Positions 26,053-35,495 of a stretch of 47,134 nucleotides of DNA are shown here, piece by piece (within the stretch, counting starts at the first letter, position 1; every line of letters begins with the position of its first letter). The stretch is from Robiginitomaculum sp. (GTDB taxonomy: Bacteria > Pseudomonadota > Alphaproteobacteria > Caulobacterales > Maricaulaceae): positions 1 to 47,134 of the forward strand of contig JAJFFP010000059.1 of NCBI GenBank assembly GCA_021776595.1, given 5' to 3'. The notes beneath the pieces are model-generated. The model was not told the origin of the DNA and did not search any database. It saw only the letters and a program-made list of their open reading frames with translations. Made by a program: the position numbers and the translations under genes.

Positions 26053-26919
26053 GTGCTAAGCATTTCCAACATTTCCAAATCATTTGGTAAAATCAAAGCT
26101 ATCAAGGATGTGTCCCTTGACCTTAAACCCGGCATGTTCGGACTTTTGGGCCCAAACGGGGCGGGTAAATCCACCCTGATGCGCTCTATCGCCACTTTGC
26201 TGCAGCCCGATAGCGGCACCATTACCTTAAACGGCACTGACATTACCAAAAACCCGCAGGTTATGCGCGAAACCCTTGGATATCTGCCCCAGGATTTTGG
26301 TGTCTATCCACGGATGAGTGCCATCGCCCTTTTGGACCACCTGGCTATTCTAAAAGGCGTCAGCAATGCCAAGGAACGGCGCAAACAAGTCGAAGAGCTT
26401 CTGCGCGCCGTCAATCTTTGGACTATGCGCGGGGCGGCAGTTTCCACCTATTCCGGCGGTATGCGGCAACGCTTTGGCGTGGCCCAGGCCATGCTGGGTG
26501 ATCCCAAAGTGCTGATTGTGGATGAACCCACGGCCGGGCTTGACCCGTTTGAGCGACAGCGCTTTTTGGACCTCCTGAGTGAAGCCGGTGAGGACAAGAT
26601 TATCATTCTTTCCACCCATATTGTTGATGATGTGCGCGATTTGTGCCCGGACATGGCCATTATGGGCGAGGGCGAGATTGTCGCCCGCGGGGCACCTGAA
26701 GACCTGATTGCCAAGATCAAGGGTAAAGTCTGGCGCAAAAAAGTCGAAAAAGCCGATGTTGATGCTCTGAAAGAAAAACACAAGGTGCTGTCCACACGCC
26801 TGCTTATGGGCGGCGTGATTATCAGTGTGCTGGCCGATGCCGCGCCAGAAGCGGGGTTTGAGGCCGACGAGCCCAACCTTGAAGATGCCTATTTCGCGCA
26901 CCTCTATCGCCTAGTCTAG
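26053..26919 (+). CDS. ABC transporter ATP-binding protein
   Basis: The 288-residue ATPase shows Walker A GPNGAGKST, Q-loop YLPQDFGVYP, signature YSGGMRQRFGVAQAML, Walker B VLIVDEPTAGLDP and H-loop STHIVDDV. It is of the ABC-2/export subclass, with a C-terminal domain of about 70 residues. The start is a GTG at 26053 with a GGGG stretch about nine bases upstream; no better ATG is available. Nine bases separate its stop from the permease/peptidase fusion, so they form one transporter unit. Confidence 0.92.
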   Translation: MLSISNISKSFGKIKAIKDVSLDLKPGMFGLLGPNGAGKSTLMRSIATLLQPDSGTITLNGTDITKNPQVMRETLGYLPQDFGVYPRMSAIALLDHLAILKGVSNAKERRKQVEELLRAVNLWTMRGAAVSTYSGGMRQRFGVAQAMLGDPKVLIVDEPTAGLDPFERQRFLDLLSEAGEDKIIILSTHIVDDVRDLCPDMAIMGEGEIVARGAPEDLIAKIKGKVWRKKVEKADVDALKEKHKVLSTRLLMGGVIISVLADAAPEAGFEADEPNLEDAYFAHLYRLV

Positions 26920-26928
26920 GAGCGCATC

Positions 26929-29900
26929 ATGCTAAGTAAACTTATCGGTTTTGAAATCAAATACCACACCCGGCAGGTTGGCTTTTGGGTAACCATAGCC
27001 ATCATGTTTCTGTTAGGCGTTTTGGTTATGTCCACGGACATCATCTCCATTTCTTCCAGTGCCGGGGAAAAGGTCAAGGCCAACGGGGCCATCACCCTTG
27101 CCTTGCAGGTCTCGGTATTAAGTCTGGCCTCTATTTTCTTTGGTGCTATTTTTGTGGTTAGCGGCGTTATGCGGGACCAGGTGCACAAAGCGCTGGAAAT
27201 GGTCCATTCCACGCCGGTTTCCACGCGGGACATGACTTTATCACGCATGATTGGCGTCTATGTCGCTACATTTTTATGTATTTTCGGGGCAGTCATTGGC
27301 TTGTTTGCAGGACAATTTGCCCCCTGGATCGATAAGGAAATCCTGGGGCCAGTTAATCCGCTTTATTTCTTTCAGCCATTACTGGTTTATGTGGCCATAA
27401 ATGTCTTGCTGGTAAGCGGACTTTTCACGCTGGTGGCGGCAATCACCCGCGACCGTGCGTTGGTTTATGTTAGCGCGGTTGCCTTGTTCATTCTCTATAC
27501 CGGCAGCGGCTTCTTCGTCGGACAGGATGCCTCTGATCTGGCTACCGCACTTGTCGATCCTTTTGGGGCAAATGCCCTGGCAGTGACAACCGAGTTCTGG
27601 CCAGCGGCCGAACAAAACACTCATATGTCTCCACTCACCGGCTATGTTGGTCTAAACCGCCTGTTATGGGGTGGCATTGGGCTTGCGCTCTATCTGACCA
27701 CGTTCAGCCTGTTTCGGCGCGGCCTGGTATCCGGCAAAAGCAAGAGACGCGAGATTGAATCGGACAATCATACCGGACGCATCATTCTGCAAGGTTCGGC
27801 AACACGCCAGGCACCCTTAACCGCTTTCTGGACACGGTTGAAGTATGAATATCTGACCACCGTGCGCAGTATTCCGTTTATTATACTCACGCTGCTGGCG
27901 GTCGCCCTGTTTGGCCTGACCGTTTATGTGCAGATGAAATTCCTGCCCAACCCGGCATTACCTACCAGTCTTTTGATGGCGCAAACCGTGATAGGCTCTC
28001 TGGCCATTCCATTGCTGATTATCATGGTGTTTTTCAGCGGCGAAATCATCTGGCGTGACAAAACCGCCGGGGTTACAGAGATTCTGGATGCCAGCCCGGT
28101 CAGCAACTGGCCCCTGATGGCCAGCAAATGGCTGGCGCTGATTCTGGTTGCCCTGACGATTATGGCAGTAGGCGTTGCATTTGGCATGATCACCCAGATG
28201 GTGATCGGAGATATTCCTGTGCATCCGGGCACCTACCTTGAATTCACCTTTATATCTTTTGCCCCGCGCATTGTCCTCTTTTGCCTGCTGGTATTGTTTA
28301 TCCAAAACTTTATGCCCAATCGAGTGGTTGGTATGCTGACCTCTGGCGCTTTTCTGATCTTTTTCTTCTTCTTTGTTGGTGCCCTGCCCTTCACCCACCC
28401 TTTGATGCAATACGGCAATGTTTCCACCGGACGGCTATCCGAGCTTAATGGCTTTGCTGATCTGACCAATTTCAAATGGTTTGGCCTTTATTGGGGCTCG
28501 CTTGGTGCTCTCTTTGTGGTGCTTAGCATCTGGTTATGGCGCCGTGGTTTGCAAAGCAGCCTGTTCAGTCGTTTCAAATCCCTCGGTAAACGTCTGAATG
28601 CTGCCTCTGTGGCTATGGCCAGCGTCTTACTGGTCGCTTTTGTCGGCTCTGGTGCCTATATCTACAAGGCGTATAATATTGACAATCATTACCGTACCCC
28701 AAAGCAGAACGAAAAACGTCAGGTTAAATGGGAAAAACTGCTTGGTGATGAGCTGAAAACCGTGCAACCCAAAGTGCGTTCGGTTGAGGCAGATGTCACC
28801 TTTAATCCATCGGAAAAAACGGCTCTGATTAAAGGCCGCTACGAGATTGAGAACACTACCGGCAAGCCATTGCAAGAGGTTTATATCTCTATGCCGGCGC
28901 AAAAAAAGATCGATAACCGCAATTTGGTTCTGGAAGGTGCAAAGGTAGTTACTGATGGAGATAACATAACTGACATCAATAGTTACGGCATTCGCATTTA
29001 CCGTTTCGATCCACCGCTTCCCCCTGGCGCAAAAACACAAATGCGGTTTGAAACCTTTATCCGCGCCCCCAGCCTGGGCGACGGGCAGCCGATTCTTCAT
29101 AATGGCACCTTTGTCAATAATTTTGCAGTCATGCCGCAAATCGGGGTTCAGGACAACCGTCTTGCCAACCCGGACAAACGCCGTAAATATGACCTGCCCA
29201 AGCGCGAAAAGCGGGCCGAGCGCGCTGATATGCAGGCGCGTCAACGCCATTTCATCAGCGCCTCATCCGACTATGTGGATTTCAAGGCCAAAGTCTGCAC
29301 CGATAAGGGACAAATCCCCATCGCGCCCGGCAAGCTGGTCCGCGAGTATGAAGAAAATGGAAAGACTTGCCGCGATTATCAGGCGATCAACCCGATATTG
29401 AATTTCTTCTCATTCCTTTCTGCGGACTTCACCGTCAAACGCGATGTTTGGGCAAACCCTGATGGCAAAGATGTAAAACTGGCGATTTATTATCACAAGT
29501 CCCATGATTATAACGTCGATCTGATGATCAAAGCGATGAAAAGCTCTCTGGAGACTTATACCAAAACCTTCGGTCCGTATCAGTATAGCCAAATCCGCAT
29601 TATGGAGTTTCCCTATGGCGGGTTTGCGCAATCATTTGCCGGCACCATACCGTTTTCAGAACGCATTGGTTTTGTTATGGATCCGGGTGATCCAAAGGAT
29701 AATGAAAATCTGGACCTTGCCACCTATGTGGTGATGCACGAGATTGGCCACCAATGGTTTGCGCACCAGATTGTGCCGGCCAATACCAAGGGCTTTAATG
29801 TCCTCTCTGAAGGTCTGACCGAGAATGCGGCCATGACGGCTTATGAAAATGCGCTGGGCTGGCAAAAGGCCCGCCGGGTGTTGGAAACCCGTGCCATTCA

Positions 29901-30567
29901 GGCTTATCTGACCGCCCGTGCCGGCGACCGTGACACAGAACCACCGCTGGCGCTTGCCGAGCAACAGCAATATCTGGACTACAACAAGGCAAGCTGGGTA
30001 TTCTGGGGCCTGAAGCAATATATGGGCAAAGACAAGATGCAGGGGGCCATTCGTGGTTTCTTGCAAGAATTTGGCTCCAAGGGACCACCCTACCCGACCA
30101 CCAAAGAGCTTGTGGATGCCCTGCGTGCCGCTGCCGGACCAAAGTGGCAAGGCCTGATTACCGACTACTGGGATCGCATCACTTTTTGGGATTTGAAATA
30201 TGATGGCGATATAAAAATAAAACCCAATAACAAGGGCGGCTATACCGTTACCCTTACCGCCATTGTCGATAAACGCATTGCCTCTGAAGAAGACGGCAAG
30301 GAAACCTCTGTTACTGAAATGGATGGCGAGTCCCTTGATGAATGGGTTGAGATTGGATTCTACAAAGACGACCCCAAAAAGACCCTTGGTGATGACTGGA
30401 TCAAGCTGGAACGGGTGCATATCACCAAAGCCAAAACACCGTTGACGTTTGAACTGGATGAGCGCCCGGCATACGTCCTCCTGGACCCCAGACGCCTGTT
30501 AATTGAGCGTAATGTCAAAGACAACGTAAAATCAGTTCCCAAAGACAAACTGGCTTCCAATGAGTAA
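26929..30567 (+). CDS. ABC-2 permease fused to an M1-type aminopeptidase domain
   Basis: This 1212-residue protein joins two functions. Residues 1 to about 580 carry roughly a dozen transmembrane helices in two ABC-2 permease halves (helices from about 15-230 and 315-580). After a last helix near 565-580 comes a soluble region of about 620 residues with an M1-like metalloprotease. Its zinc site is HEIGH at 937-941, with the third ligand in LSEGLTEN (E961), giving 19 residues between the second His and the Glu, one more than classical M1 enzymes; related fused proteins share this. The GAMEN motif is replaced by YGGFAQSF. The peptidase would face the periplasm. The ATPase partner is just upstream. 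Substrate unknown; peptide export or processing is an inference. Confidence 0.9.
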   Translation: MLSKLIGFEIKYHTRQVGFWVTIAIMFLLGVLVMSTDIISISSSAGEKVKANGAITLALQVSVLSLASIFFGAIFVVSGVMRDQVHKALEMVHSTPVSTRDMTLSRMIGVYVATFLCIFGAVIGLFAGQFAPWIDKEILGPVNPLYFFQPLLVYVAINVLLVSGLFTLVAAITRDRALVYVSAVALFILYTGSGFFVGQDASDLATALVDPFGANALAVTTEFWPAAEQNTHMSPLTGYVGLNRLLWGGIGLALYLTTFSLFRRGLVSGKSKRREIESDNHTGRIILQGSATRQAPLTAFWTRLKYEYLTTVRSIPFIILTLLAVALFGLTVYVQMKFLPNPALPTSLLMAQTVIGSLAIPLLIIMVFFSGEIIWRDKTAGVTEILDASPVSNWPLMASKWLALILVALTIMAVGVAFGMITQMVIGDIPVHPGTYLEFTFISFAPRIVLFCLLVLFIQNFMPNRVVGMLTSGAFLIFFFFFVGALPFTHPLMQYGNVSTGRLSELNGFADLTNFKWFGLYWGSLGALFVVLSIWLWRRGLQSSLFSRFKSLGKRLNAASVAMASVLLVAFVGSGAYIYKAYNIDNHYRTPKQNEKRQVKWEKLLGDELKTVQPKVRSVEADVTFNPSEKTALIKGRYEIENTTGKPLQEVYISMPAQKKIDNRNLVLEGAKVVTDGDNITDINSYGIRIYRFDPPLPPGAKTQMRFETFIRAPSLGDGQPILHNGTFVNNFAVMPQIGVQDNRLANPDKRRKYDLPKREKRAERADMQARQRHFISASSDYVDFKAKVCTDKGQIPIAPGKLVREYEENGKTCRDYQAINPILNFFSFLSADFTVKRDVWANPDGKDVKLAIYYHKSHDYNVDLMIKAMKSSLETYTKTFGPYQYSQIRIMEFPYGGFAQSFAGTIPFSERIGFVMDPGDPKDNENLDLATYVVMHEIGHQWFAHQIVPANTKGFNVLSEGLTENAAMTAYENALGWQKARRVLETRAIQAYLTARAGDRDTEPPLALAEQQQYLDYNKASWVFWGLKQYMGKDKMQGAIRGFLQEFGSKGPPYPTTKELVDALRAAAGPKWQGLITDYWDRITFWDLKYDGDIKIKPNNKGGYTVTLTAIVDKRIASEEDGKETSVTEMDGESLDEWVEIGFYKDDPKKTLGDDWIKLERVHITKAKTPLTFELDERPAYVLLDPRRLLIERNVKDNVKSVPKDKLASNE

Positions 30568-30606
30568 AAGGCGATCATAGAATAAGGGCTAATTTTCGGG
30601 GGAAAT

Positions 30607-31188
30607 ATGTCCAAACTCTATTTCAGTTATGCCGCCATGAACGCGGGCAAATCCACAGTGTTATTGCAAGCCGCGCACAATTATGAAGAACGCGGCATGC
30701 GCGCCTGCCTGTTTACGGCGCTGGTAGATCAACGGGCCGGCAAAGGCCGTATTGCCTCACGAATTGGCATTGCCAAGGATGCACATACCTTCACCAGTGA
30801 GGATGATTTACGAGCAAGAGTTCAGCAAGTGCATGCCGCTACACCACTGGATTGCGTATTGATTGATGAAGCACAATTCCTGACACCGGCTCAAGTCTGG
30901 CAATTGGCTGGCATTGCTGATGACCTTCACATTCCTGTGCTGTGCTATGGTCTGCGTACGGATTTTCAAGGAAAATTGTTTCCGGGCAGCGAGACCCTTC
31001 TGGCCATAGCCGACCAGTTACGTGAAATACGCACCATTTGCTGGTGCGGTGCCAAAGCCATTATGGTTTTACGGCTGGACGAGCGTGGACAGCCCGTAAA
31101 ACAAGGCGAGCAGGTGCATATTGGCGGCAATGAACGTTATATATCCTTATGCCGTAAACACTGGAGAATTCAGAAACTTTCTGCTTAA
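30607..31188 (+). CDS. tdk: Thymidine kinase
   Basis: The 193-residue type II thymidine kinase phosphorylates thymidine to dTMP in nucleoside salvage. It has the P-loop AAMNAGKST, the DEAQF motif (catalytic Glu), the lid GLRTDFQGKLFPGS, and zinc-binding cysteines in CWCGAK and CRKHW. The length is normal. GGGGG precedes the ATG. It is downstream of the transporter fusion by 39 bases and may be read from the same transcript, without obvious functional link. Confidence 0.97.
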   Translation: MSKLYFSYAAMNAGKSTVLLQAAHNYEERGMRACLFTALVDQRAGKGRIASRIGIAKDAHTFTSEDDLRARVQQVHAATPLDCVLIDEAQFLTPAQVWQLAGIADDLHIPVLCYGLRTDFQGKLFPGSETLLAIADQLREIRTICWCGAKAIMVLRLDERGQPVKQGEQVHIGGNERYISLCRKHWRIQKLSA

Positions 31189-31230
31189 TTGCTGGCTCCA
31201 TATACCAAAGTAACCCTGTCGGAGGTTTTC

Positions 31231-32442
31231 ATGCTCACTAAATTCGCAATTGCCATTATCAGCTTTATGATGACAATCATATTTGCTTCGCCGACGCTGG
31301 CACAGATGGACACGAAAACCTGCAATGCGCTGACAGGCAAGCTGGAAGTCTCCCAAGCCGACATTGATCACACGCGTGATGCCTATGACAATGCCGCCAA
31401 AAATATTGACGAGAAAATTAGCGCGGCCAATGAAGCCTTCCAAAAAGACGAAAACCTGGATGTGATCTGGGGCCAGGTCATGGCTGCCCGCGATAAAGCA
31501 AAGCCCCGTGCACAGGAAGCCCTTAGAACCCTTAATGCCGGGTTCGAGCTGATGCACACCTATATTGATGCGGGATGCACGACCATTACAGCCGAAGAAA
31601 TAGAACGTCGACGCGAAGTTGGTGCAAGCCGTTATGAAAAAGGCTTGGAAATGTTAGATGCTCTGCCCACAGACTGGCACGAGCGTTATCGCAAACCAGC
31701 CGATATTACCAATCCGGCTTTATGCAAATCCCTGGAAGAGCAACGCAAAAAAGCCGATGCTGCTGCGCGCGCGCACAGCCTGAAATATGATGATCTCATT
31801 GCAGCTTATCGCAAGACTGCTCGAACCATTAATGAAGCCATTGACCTTGAACGCCCCTTTGATGAGAAATGGGAAGCCCTGCTTGCCACCCGTGAAGCTG
31901 CCTTGCCAGGCGTTGAAGGCTACGCGCCTCTTATCAGGGCCATGTTTGCCCCGGTTGAGAAAGCCTATGAAGTCGGGTGTTCTAACCTGATAACAGCACC
32001 AAAAGAGGCTTTTGAGCAAAACAAAAGAGAGGTTCTTAAAGATATTGCTTACAGTTATGCACGCATGTCTAATATGCCTTTAAAGGCTGCGGATTATTTA
32101 ATAAAACGCCGTCAAACGACGACACCACGTGTAGGCATTATCAACGAGACGGATCAGGTAATATGTATTCACAAAAATGCAAAACCCAAAGGTAATTGCG
32201 TTATTAAACCCCATGGCACCCGTATTGTGGAACTCATGGAGAAGAATGGCGATGCACCCATAAAAACTCTCCTGATTACCGGCGGAACCCACTGGCTCAA
32301 ATCTGCAGATGGCAATGCACAGGCGAAGGATTTGAAAGTCTGTGTGCGCCGCGACTTTGAACATAAAACCGGCAGCAAGGCATGGGTCATAAAGGAAGGT
32401 GTTGAAGAGGGGTGCACTTTGCCAAAAATCGCTGAGCAGTAG
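31231..32442 (+). CDS. Exported protein with an internal duplication, unknown function
   Basis: The 403-residue protein starts at 31231 (GGAGG eight bases upstream) with a signal peptide (MLTKFAIAIISFMMTIIF then ASPTLAQ). Two long helical segments, about 30-150 and 165-275, share a layout: an opening Cys (TCNALTG, LCKSLEE), Ala-rich heptads, a Trp followed by basic and acidic residues (VIWGQVMAARDKAK, EKWEALLATREAAL) and a distal GC (DAGCTTI, EVGCSNL). The C-terminal part (from about 300) is a beta-rich domain with four cysteines. I recognise no family. The repeated Cys spacing suggests a disulfide in each copy. A mixed helical sensor or binding protein is possible. Confidence 0.75.
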   Translation: MLTKFAIAIISFMMTIIFASPTLAQMDTKTCNALTGKLEVSQADIDHTRDAYDNAAKNIDEKISAANEAFQKDENLDVIWGQVMAARDKAKPRAQEALRTLNAGFELMHTYIDAGCTTITAEEIERRREVGASRYEKGLEMLDALPTDWHERYRKPADITNPALCKSLEEQRKKADAAARAHSLKYDDLIAAYRKTARTINEAIDLERPFDEKWEALLATREAALPGVEGYAPLIRAMFAPVEKAYEVGCSNLITAPKEAFEQNKREVLKDIAYSYARMSNMPLKAADYLIKRRQTTTPRVGIINETDQVICIHKNAKPKGNCVIKPHGTRIVELMEKNGDAPIKTLLITGGTHWLKSADGNAQAKDLKVCVRRDFEHKTGSKAWVIKEGVEEGCTLPKIAEQ

Positions 32443-32536
32443 GGACAACACACCCACCTTGCAAGAGTGCATTTGCCGCATGTTCTATCTTGTAGATATG
32501 AGGTAGTTTTTTGCAAACCTTACAGGAGAAAAATGT

Positions 32537-32779
32537 ATGTCACACGTCCAGCATGAACTGGCCCAGAAATTTCCAGATAAATCAGAGCTTATTCATCAGC
32601 TTAAACTCGACAATGCCCATTTTTCCAAACTATTTGAAGACTATCATCAAATTAACAGACGAATCCACCGTATCGAGGCGCAGGACAGCAACCGCAGTGA
32701 TATGCTGATGCAAGAGTTGAAAGCCAAACGCATAGTCTTACTGGATCAATTAACGTCAATATTGAATGCAGGCGCTTAG
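32537..32779 (+). CDS. YdcH/DUF465 family small helical protein
   Basis: The 80-residue protein is mostly helix. The region LKLDNAHFSKLFEDYHQINR and RIEAQDSN then LKAKRIVLLDQL match the DUF465 pattern, where an antiparallel helical hairpin is likely. Function is unknown; family members are small cytoplasmic proteins common in alphaproteobacteria. AGGAG lies about ten bases upstream of the ATG. Its stop is 13 bases from the convergent Tad-like gene. Confidence 0.88.
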   Translation: MSHVQHELAQKFPDKSELIHQLKLDNAHFSKLFEDYHQINRRIHRIEAQDSNRSDMLMQELKAKRIVLLDQLTSILNAGA

Positions 32780-32792
32780 GGTATTTGGGACG

Positions 32793-34145
32793 TTATTTGC
32801 TAAGACGCAGATTACTGATGTCCCCACCGATTTTGGCAAAGGCGGCTTCCAGCGCCGCATTGTTTTGCGCATCAAAATAACTTCCGGGCGTGGTCGCGCA
32901 ATCTTCAAGCATTTTACGTGTGCTGCTGGAACTGACCTGAAAAGCAACCGTGTAAACTATAATGCCTTGTGCCTTGATTTTCGTGCACAAACTTTTTGTC
33001 TTGCTATTTCCCGTAGAGCTGGAAGCCCCGGTTTGCGCAGTAGGTTTTCCGCCTGGCCAGGACCACCGCACAGTATTCGCGCCGTCTGTCATCAACACCA
33101 GAACCTTGGTCCAGTCAGTATCTGAATACACCACCCCTTCATTGTAGGGTAATGTTGAAGAAAGAACGCGCCACCCCCAGGCAAGGCCTTCAGGGATATA
33201 AGTCCAGCCAACATCGCGCATGTCGCTGATCTTGTTTAACAGGTCTGTCTTATTATTGGTCAGTGGCAGAATGGAAGCAATCTGGCACGATGTTTGATCG
33301 TCAAATATCGGGATTATTTTATTTACGCCTTTCGCTGCAGAATCATCGACATCCTTATTTGGTACACGTGGACCGACACAACCTTTCCAGACCGGGCCGT
33401 TGCCACCTCCCCCACCTTTCTTCTTCTTTTTTTTCTTCTTTTTCTTCTTTTTCTTCTTTTTCTTTTTCTTTTTTCCGTTTGTTCCGCTTGGATTATTATT
33501 GCTTTTGGGATTAACAAGCCAGGAAGCGTTGGCATATTGTGTGCCAACCTTTACGCCTATATCAAATGGTACAATGCCAATTTTAACATTTTTCGTAGTT
33601 GCATTGCCCGGCAAGAGTTGATTGACCAGATCCGTTGATGCGGAACGTAAAGTTTGTATTTTCCCGCCATTGCCCATGGAACCGGTATTATCAAGAACCA
33701 GCACCAACTCGATCTTGTTGGTGCTGTATACCGCTTCGCTTTTCGCAGAGACCTCAAAGTCATTGATACCGGCAAGCGATACCAAAGTGGTTTTTACTTT
33801 GGCGGTTATATCAATACGTACGCCGCCGCCCCCGGCAATTTCTTTTGCCTTGATTACGTAATTGCTGCCAAAAGAATTATTTTGCACGTTTGCCAGAAAA
33901 AAGGCTTCTGCGCGCTGTTGCAAATTTTTAGGAGTAACATCCGGGTCACGTGCCGTGGCCAATGCCGCTGCATCAGCCGCTGCGCCCAGTTTTGCCTGAA
34001 CATTCATGGCACGGCCGTAATCCAGTGACAGGCCGATCAAGGTCATGATGGCAATCAGGGACAAGGCAAAATACACCGCCACACTACCTTGGCGATTATC
34101 TCGCAAAGAATCGAGTAAATGGGGTGTTTTTCGTATTACGTGCAT
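32793..34145 (-). CDS. Tad-like pilus-assembly protein with vWA domain and a polylysine tract
   Basis: The 450-residue protein has the TadE/TadG-type N-terminus (RDNRQGSVAVYFALSLIAIM, one hydrophobic helix) and a vWA domain with MIDAS start LVLDNTGSMG (D152). Residues 225-243 are 19 consecutive lysines followed by five glycines, set between ASWLVNP and VWKGCVGPR, where relatives have a short polar loop. The ATG at 34145 has GAGGA six bases upstream and gives the expected N-terminus; another well-supported ATG at 34187 adds 14 residues. Such proteins are minor pilins or assembly factors in the inner membrane or periplasm. No other tad gene is near. Four cysteines remain in the vWA domain. Confidence 0.85.
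   Translation of the reverse strand: MHVIRKTPHLLDSLRDNRQGSVAVYFALSLIAIMTLIGLSLDYGRAMNVQAKLGAAADAAALATARDPDVTPKNLQQRAEAFFLANVQNNSFGSNYVIKAKEIAGGGGVRIDITAKVKTTLVSLAGINDFEVSAKSEAVYSTNKIELVLVLDNTGSMGNGGKIQTLRSASTDLVNQLLPGNATTKNVKIGIVPFDIGVKVGTQYANASWLVNPKSNNNPSGTNGKKKKKKKKKKKKKKKKKKKGGGGGNGPVWKGCVGPRVPNKDVDDSAAKGVNKIIPIFDDQTSCQIASILPLTNNKTDLLNKISDMRDVGWTYIPEGLAWGWRVLSSTLPYNEGVVYSDTDWTKVLVLMTDGANTVRWSWPGGKPTAQTGASSSTGNSKTKSLCTKIKAQGIIVYTVAFQVSSSSTRKMLEDCATTPGSYFDAQNNAALEAAFAKIGGDISNLRLSK
33417..33473 (-). repeat. Homopurine microsatellite coding for 19 lysines
   Basis: On the coding strand the tract is only AAG and AAA codons, 57 bases, largely in nine-base units of two AAG and one AAA. The mixed codons argue against a simple sequencing homopolymer. 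Repeat-length change in steps of three would alter the lysine count without breaking the frame. Pure purine tracts can form triplex DNA and poly-Lys can slow ribosomes. Confidence 0.95.
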
Positions 34146-34298
34146 GATCGTCCTCAAAGACATACCCCTAAAATGAAGTGAAAACATTAATCTCTTCCTC
34201 ATGGAAAAGGTTTTCAAACTCTTAACGCGCAGACGGTTCTCCTACGGCCTCTGAAAAAAGATGATGCATGGTGAACCCCTGCATGCTATCGCAGCAAT

Positions 34299-35471
34299 AT
34301 GATGAAAAATGCTATATCGCCATTCGATTTTAACCTCGGTGAAACGGCGGATATGATCCGCGACACCGTTCATAATTTTGCTGATGATTGCATAGCGCCG
34401 CGCGCTGCAGAAATTGATGAAACCAATGTTTTCCCACGGGACTTATGGCCACAAATGGGGGCATTAGGCTTGTTGGGCATTACCGTTGATGAAGAAGATG
34501 GCGGTTCCGGCCTTGGCTATCTTGAGCATGTGATCGCTATGGAAGAAATCAGCCGGGCATCAGCATCGGTTGGTCTTTCTTATGGCGCGCATTCCAATCT
34601 GTGTGTTAATCAGATCCGGCGCTGGGCCAATCCGGCACAAAAAGAAAAGTATCTGCCCGGTCTGATTTCCGGTGATCATCTTGGCGGTCTGGCCATGTCA
34701 GAAACAGGCGCTGGCTCAGATGTGGTATCCATGCGCCTCAAAGCCGAGAAAAAGGGCGATAATTATATTCTGAACGGGACCAAAATGTGGATCACCAACG
34801 GTCCGGGCGCAGATGTCCTGGTGGTATATGCCAAAAACGACCCGGATGCCGGTTCAAAAGGCATCACCGCTTTTTTAATTGAAAAAAACATGCCTGGTTT
34901 TTCCACCGCGCAGAAACTCGACAAACTGGGCATGCGTGGCTCAGACACTTGCGAACTTGTGTTTCAGGATTGCGAAGTTCCTGCCCAGAACATCATGGGT
35001 CCGGTTGGCGGCGGTGTGCGAATATTGATGTCCGGCCTGGATTATGAGCGCGCCGTGCTGGCTGCCGGCTCGCTTGGCATTATGCAAAACTGCATGGATA
35101 TTGTTTTGCCCTATGTGCATGAACGTAAACAGTTCGGTAAACCCATTGGCGAATTTCAACTGATGCAAGGCAAACTGGCCGACATGTATGTGCGCATGAA
35201 TTCTGCCCGTGCTTATGTTTATGCCGTAGCCCAGGCTTGTGACCGGGGAAAGACCACCCGCAAAGATGCGGCGGGCGCGATTTTGCTGGCCGCCGAAACC
35301 GCCACATGGATGGCTTTGGAAGCCATACAGATTTTGGGAGGCAATGGCTATATCAATGAATATCCGACCGGTCGCCTCCTTCGCGATGCCAAGCTCTATG
35401 AAATCGGTGCCGGCACCTCTGAAATTCGCCGCTGGCTGATCGGGCGGGAATTATTTGCTGAAGCTGGTTAG
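34299..35471 (+). CDS. Isovaleryl-CoA dehydrogenase
   Basis: The 390-residue FAD enzyme oxidises isovaleryl-CoA in leucine breakdown. The family marks are [29 protein letters not shown], and the C-terminal [20 protein letters not shown] with [18 protein letters not shown]. The catalytic base is placed as in isovaleryl-CoA dehydrogenase: E250 in [10 protein letters not shown], while the position used by other members (EGT) reads GAGT. The start at 34299 (ATGATG) has no strong Shine-Dalgarno. The enzyme stands alone here, without the methylcrotonyl-CoA carboxylase genes that usually follow. Confidence 0.95.
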   Translation: MMKNAISPFDFNLGETADMIRDTVHNFADDCIAPRAAEIDETNVFPRDLWPQMGALGLLGITVDEEDGGSGLGYLEHVIAMEEISRASASVGLSYGAHSNLCVNQIRRWANPAQKEKYLPGLISGDHLGGLAMSETGAGSDVVSMRLKAEKKGDNYILNGTKMWITNGPGADVLVVYAKNDPDAGSKGITAFLIEKNMPGFSTAQKLDKLGMRGSDTCELVFQDCEVPAQNIMGPVGGGVRILMSGLDYERAVLAAGSLGIMQNCMDIVLPYVHERKQFGKPIGEFQLMQGKLADMYVRMNSARAYVYAVAQACDRGKTTRKDAAGAILLAAETATWMALEAIQILGGNGYINEYPTGRLLRDAKLYEIGAGTSEIRRWLIGRELFAEAG

Positions 35472-35495
35472 GGGCTGTTTTGAAAGATACAGAAT

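Noticed and set aside
32793-34187. Polylysine tract as evidence of frameshift or assembly error
   Set aside because: Codons alternate AAG and AAA, the frame is the same on both sides, and the vWA domain continues normally.
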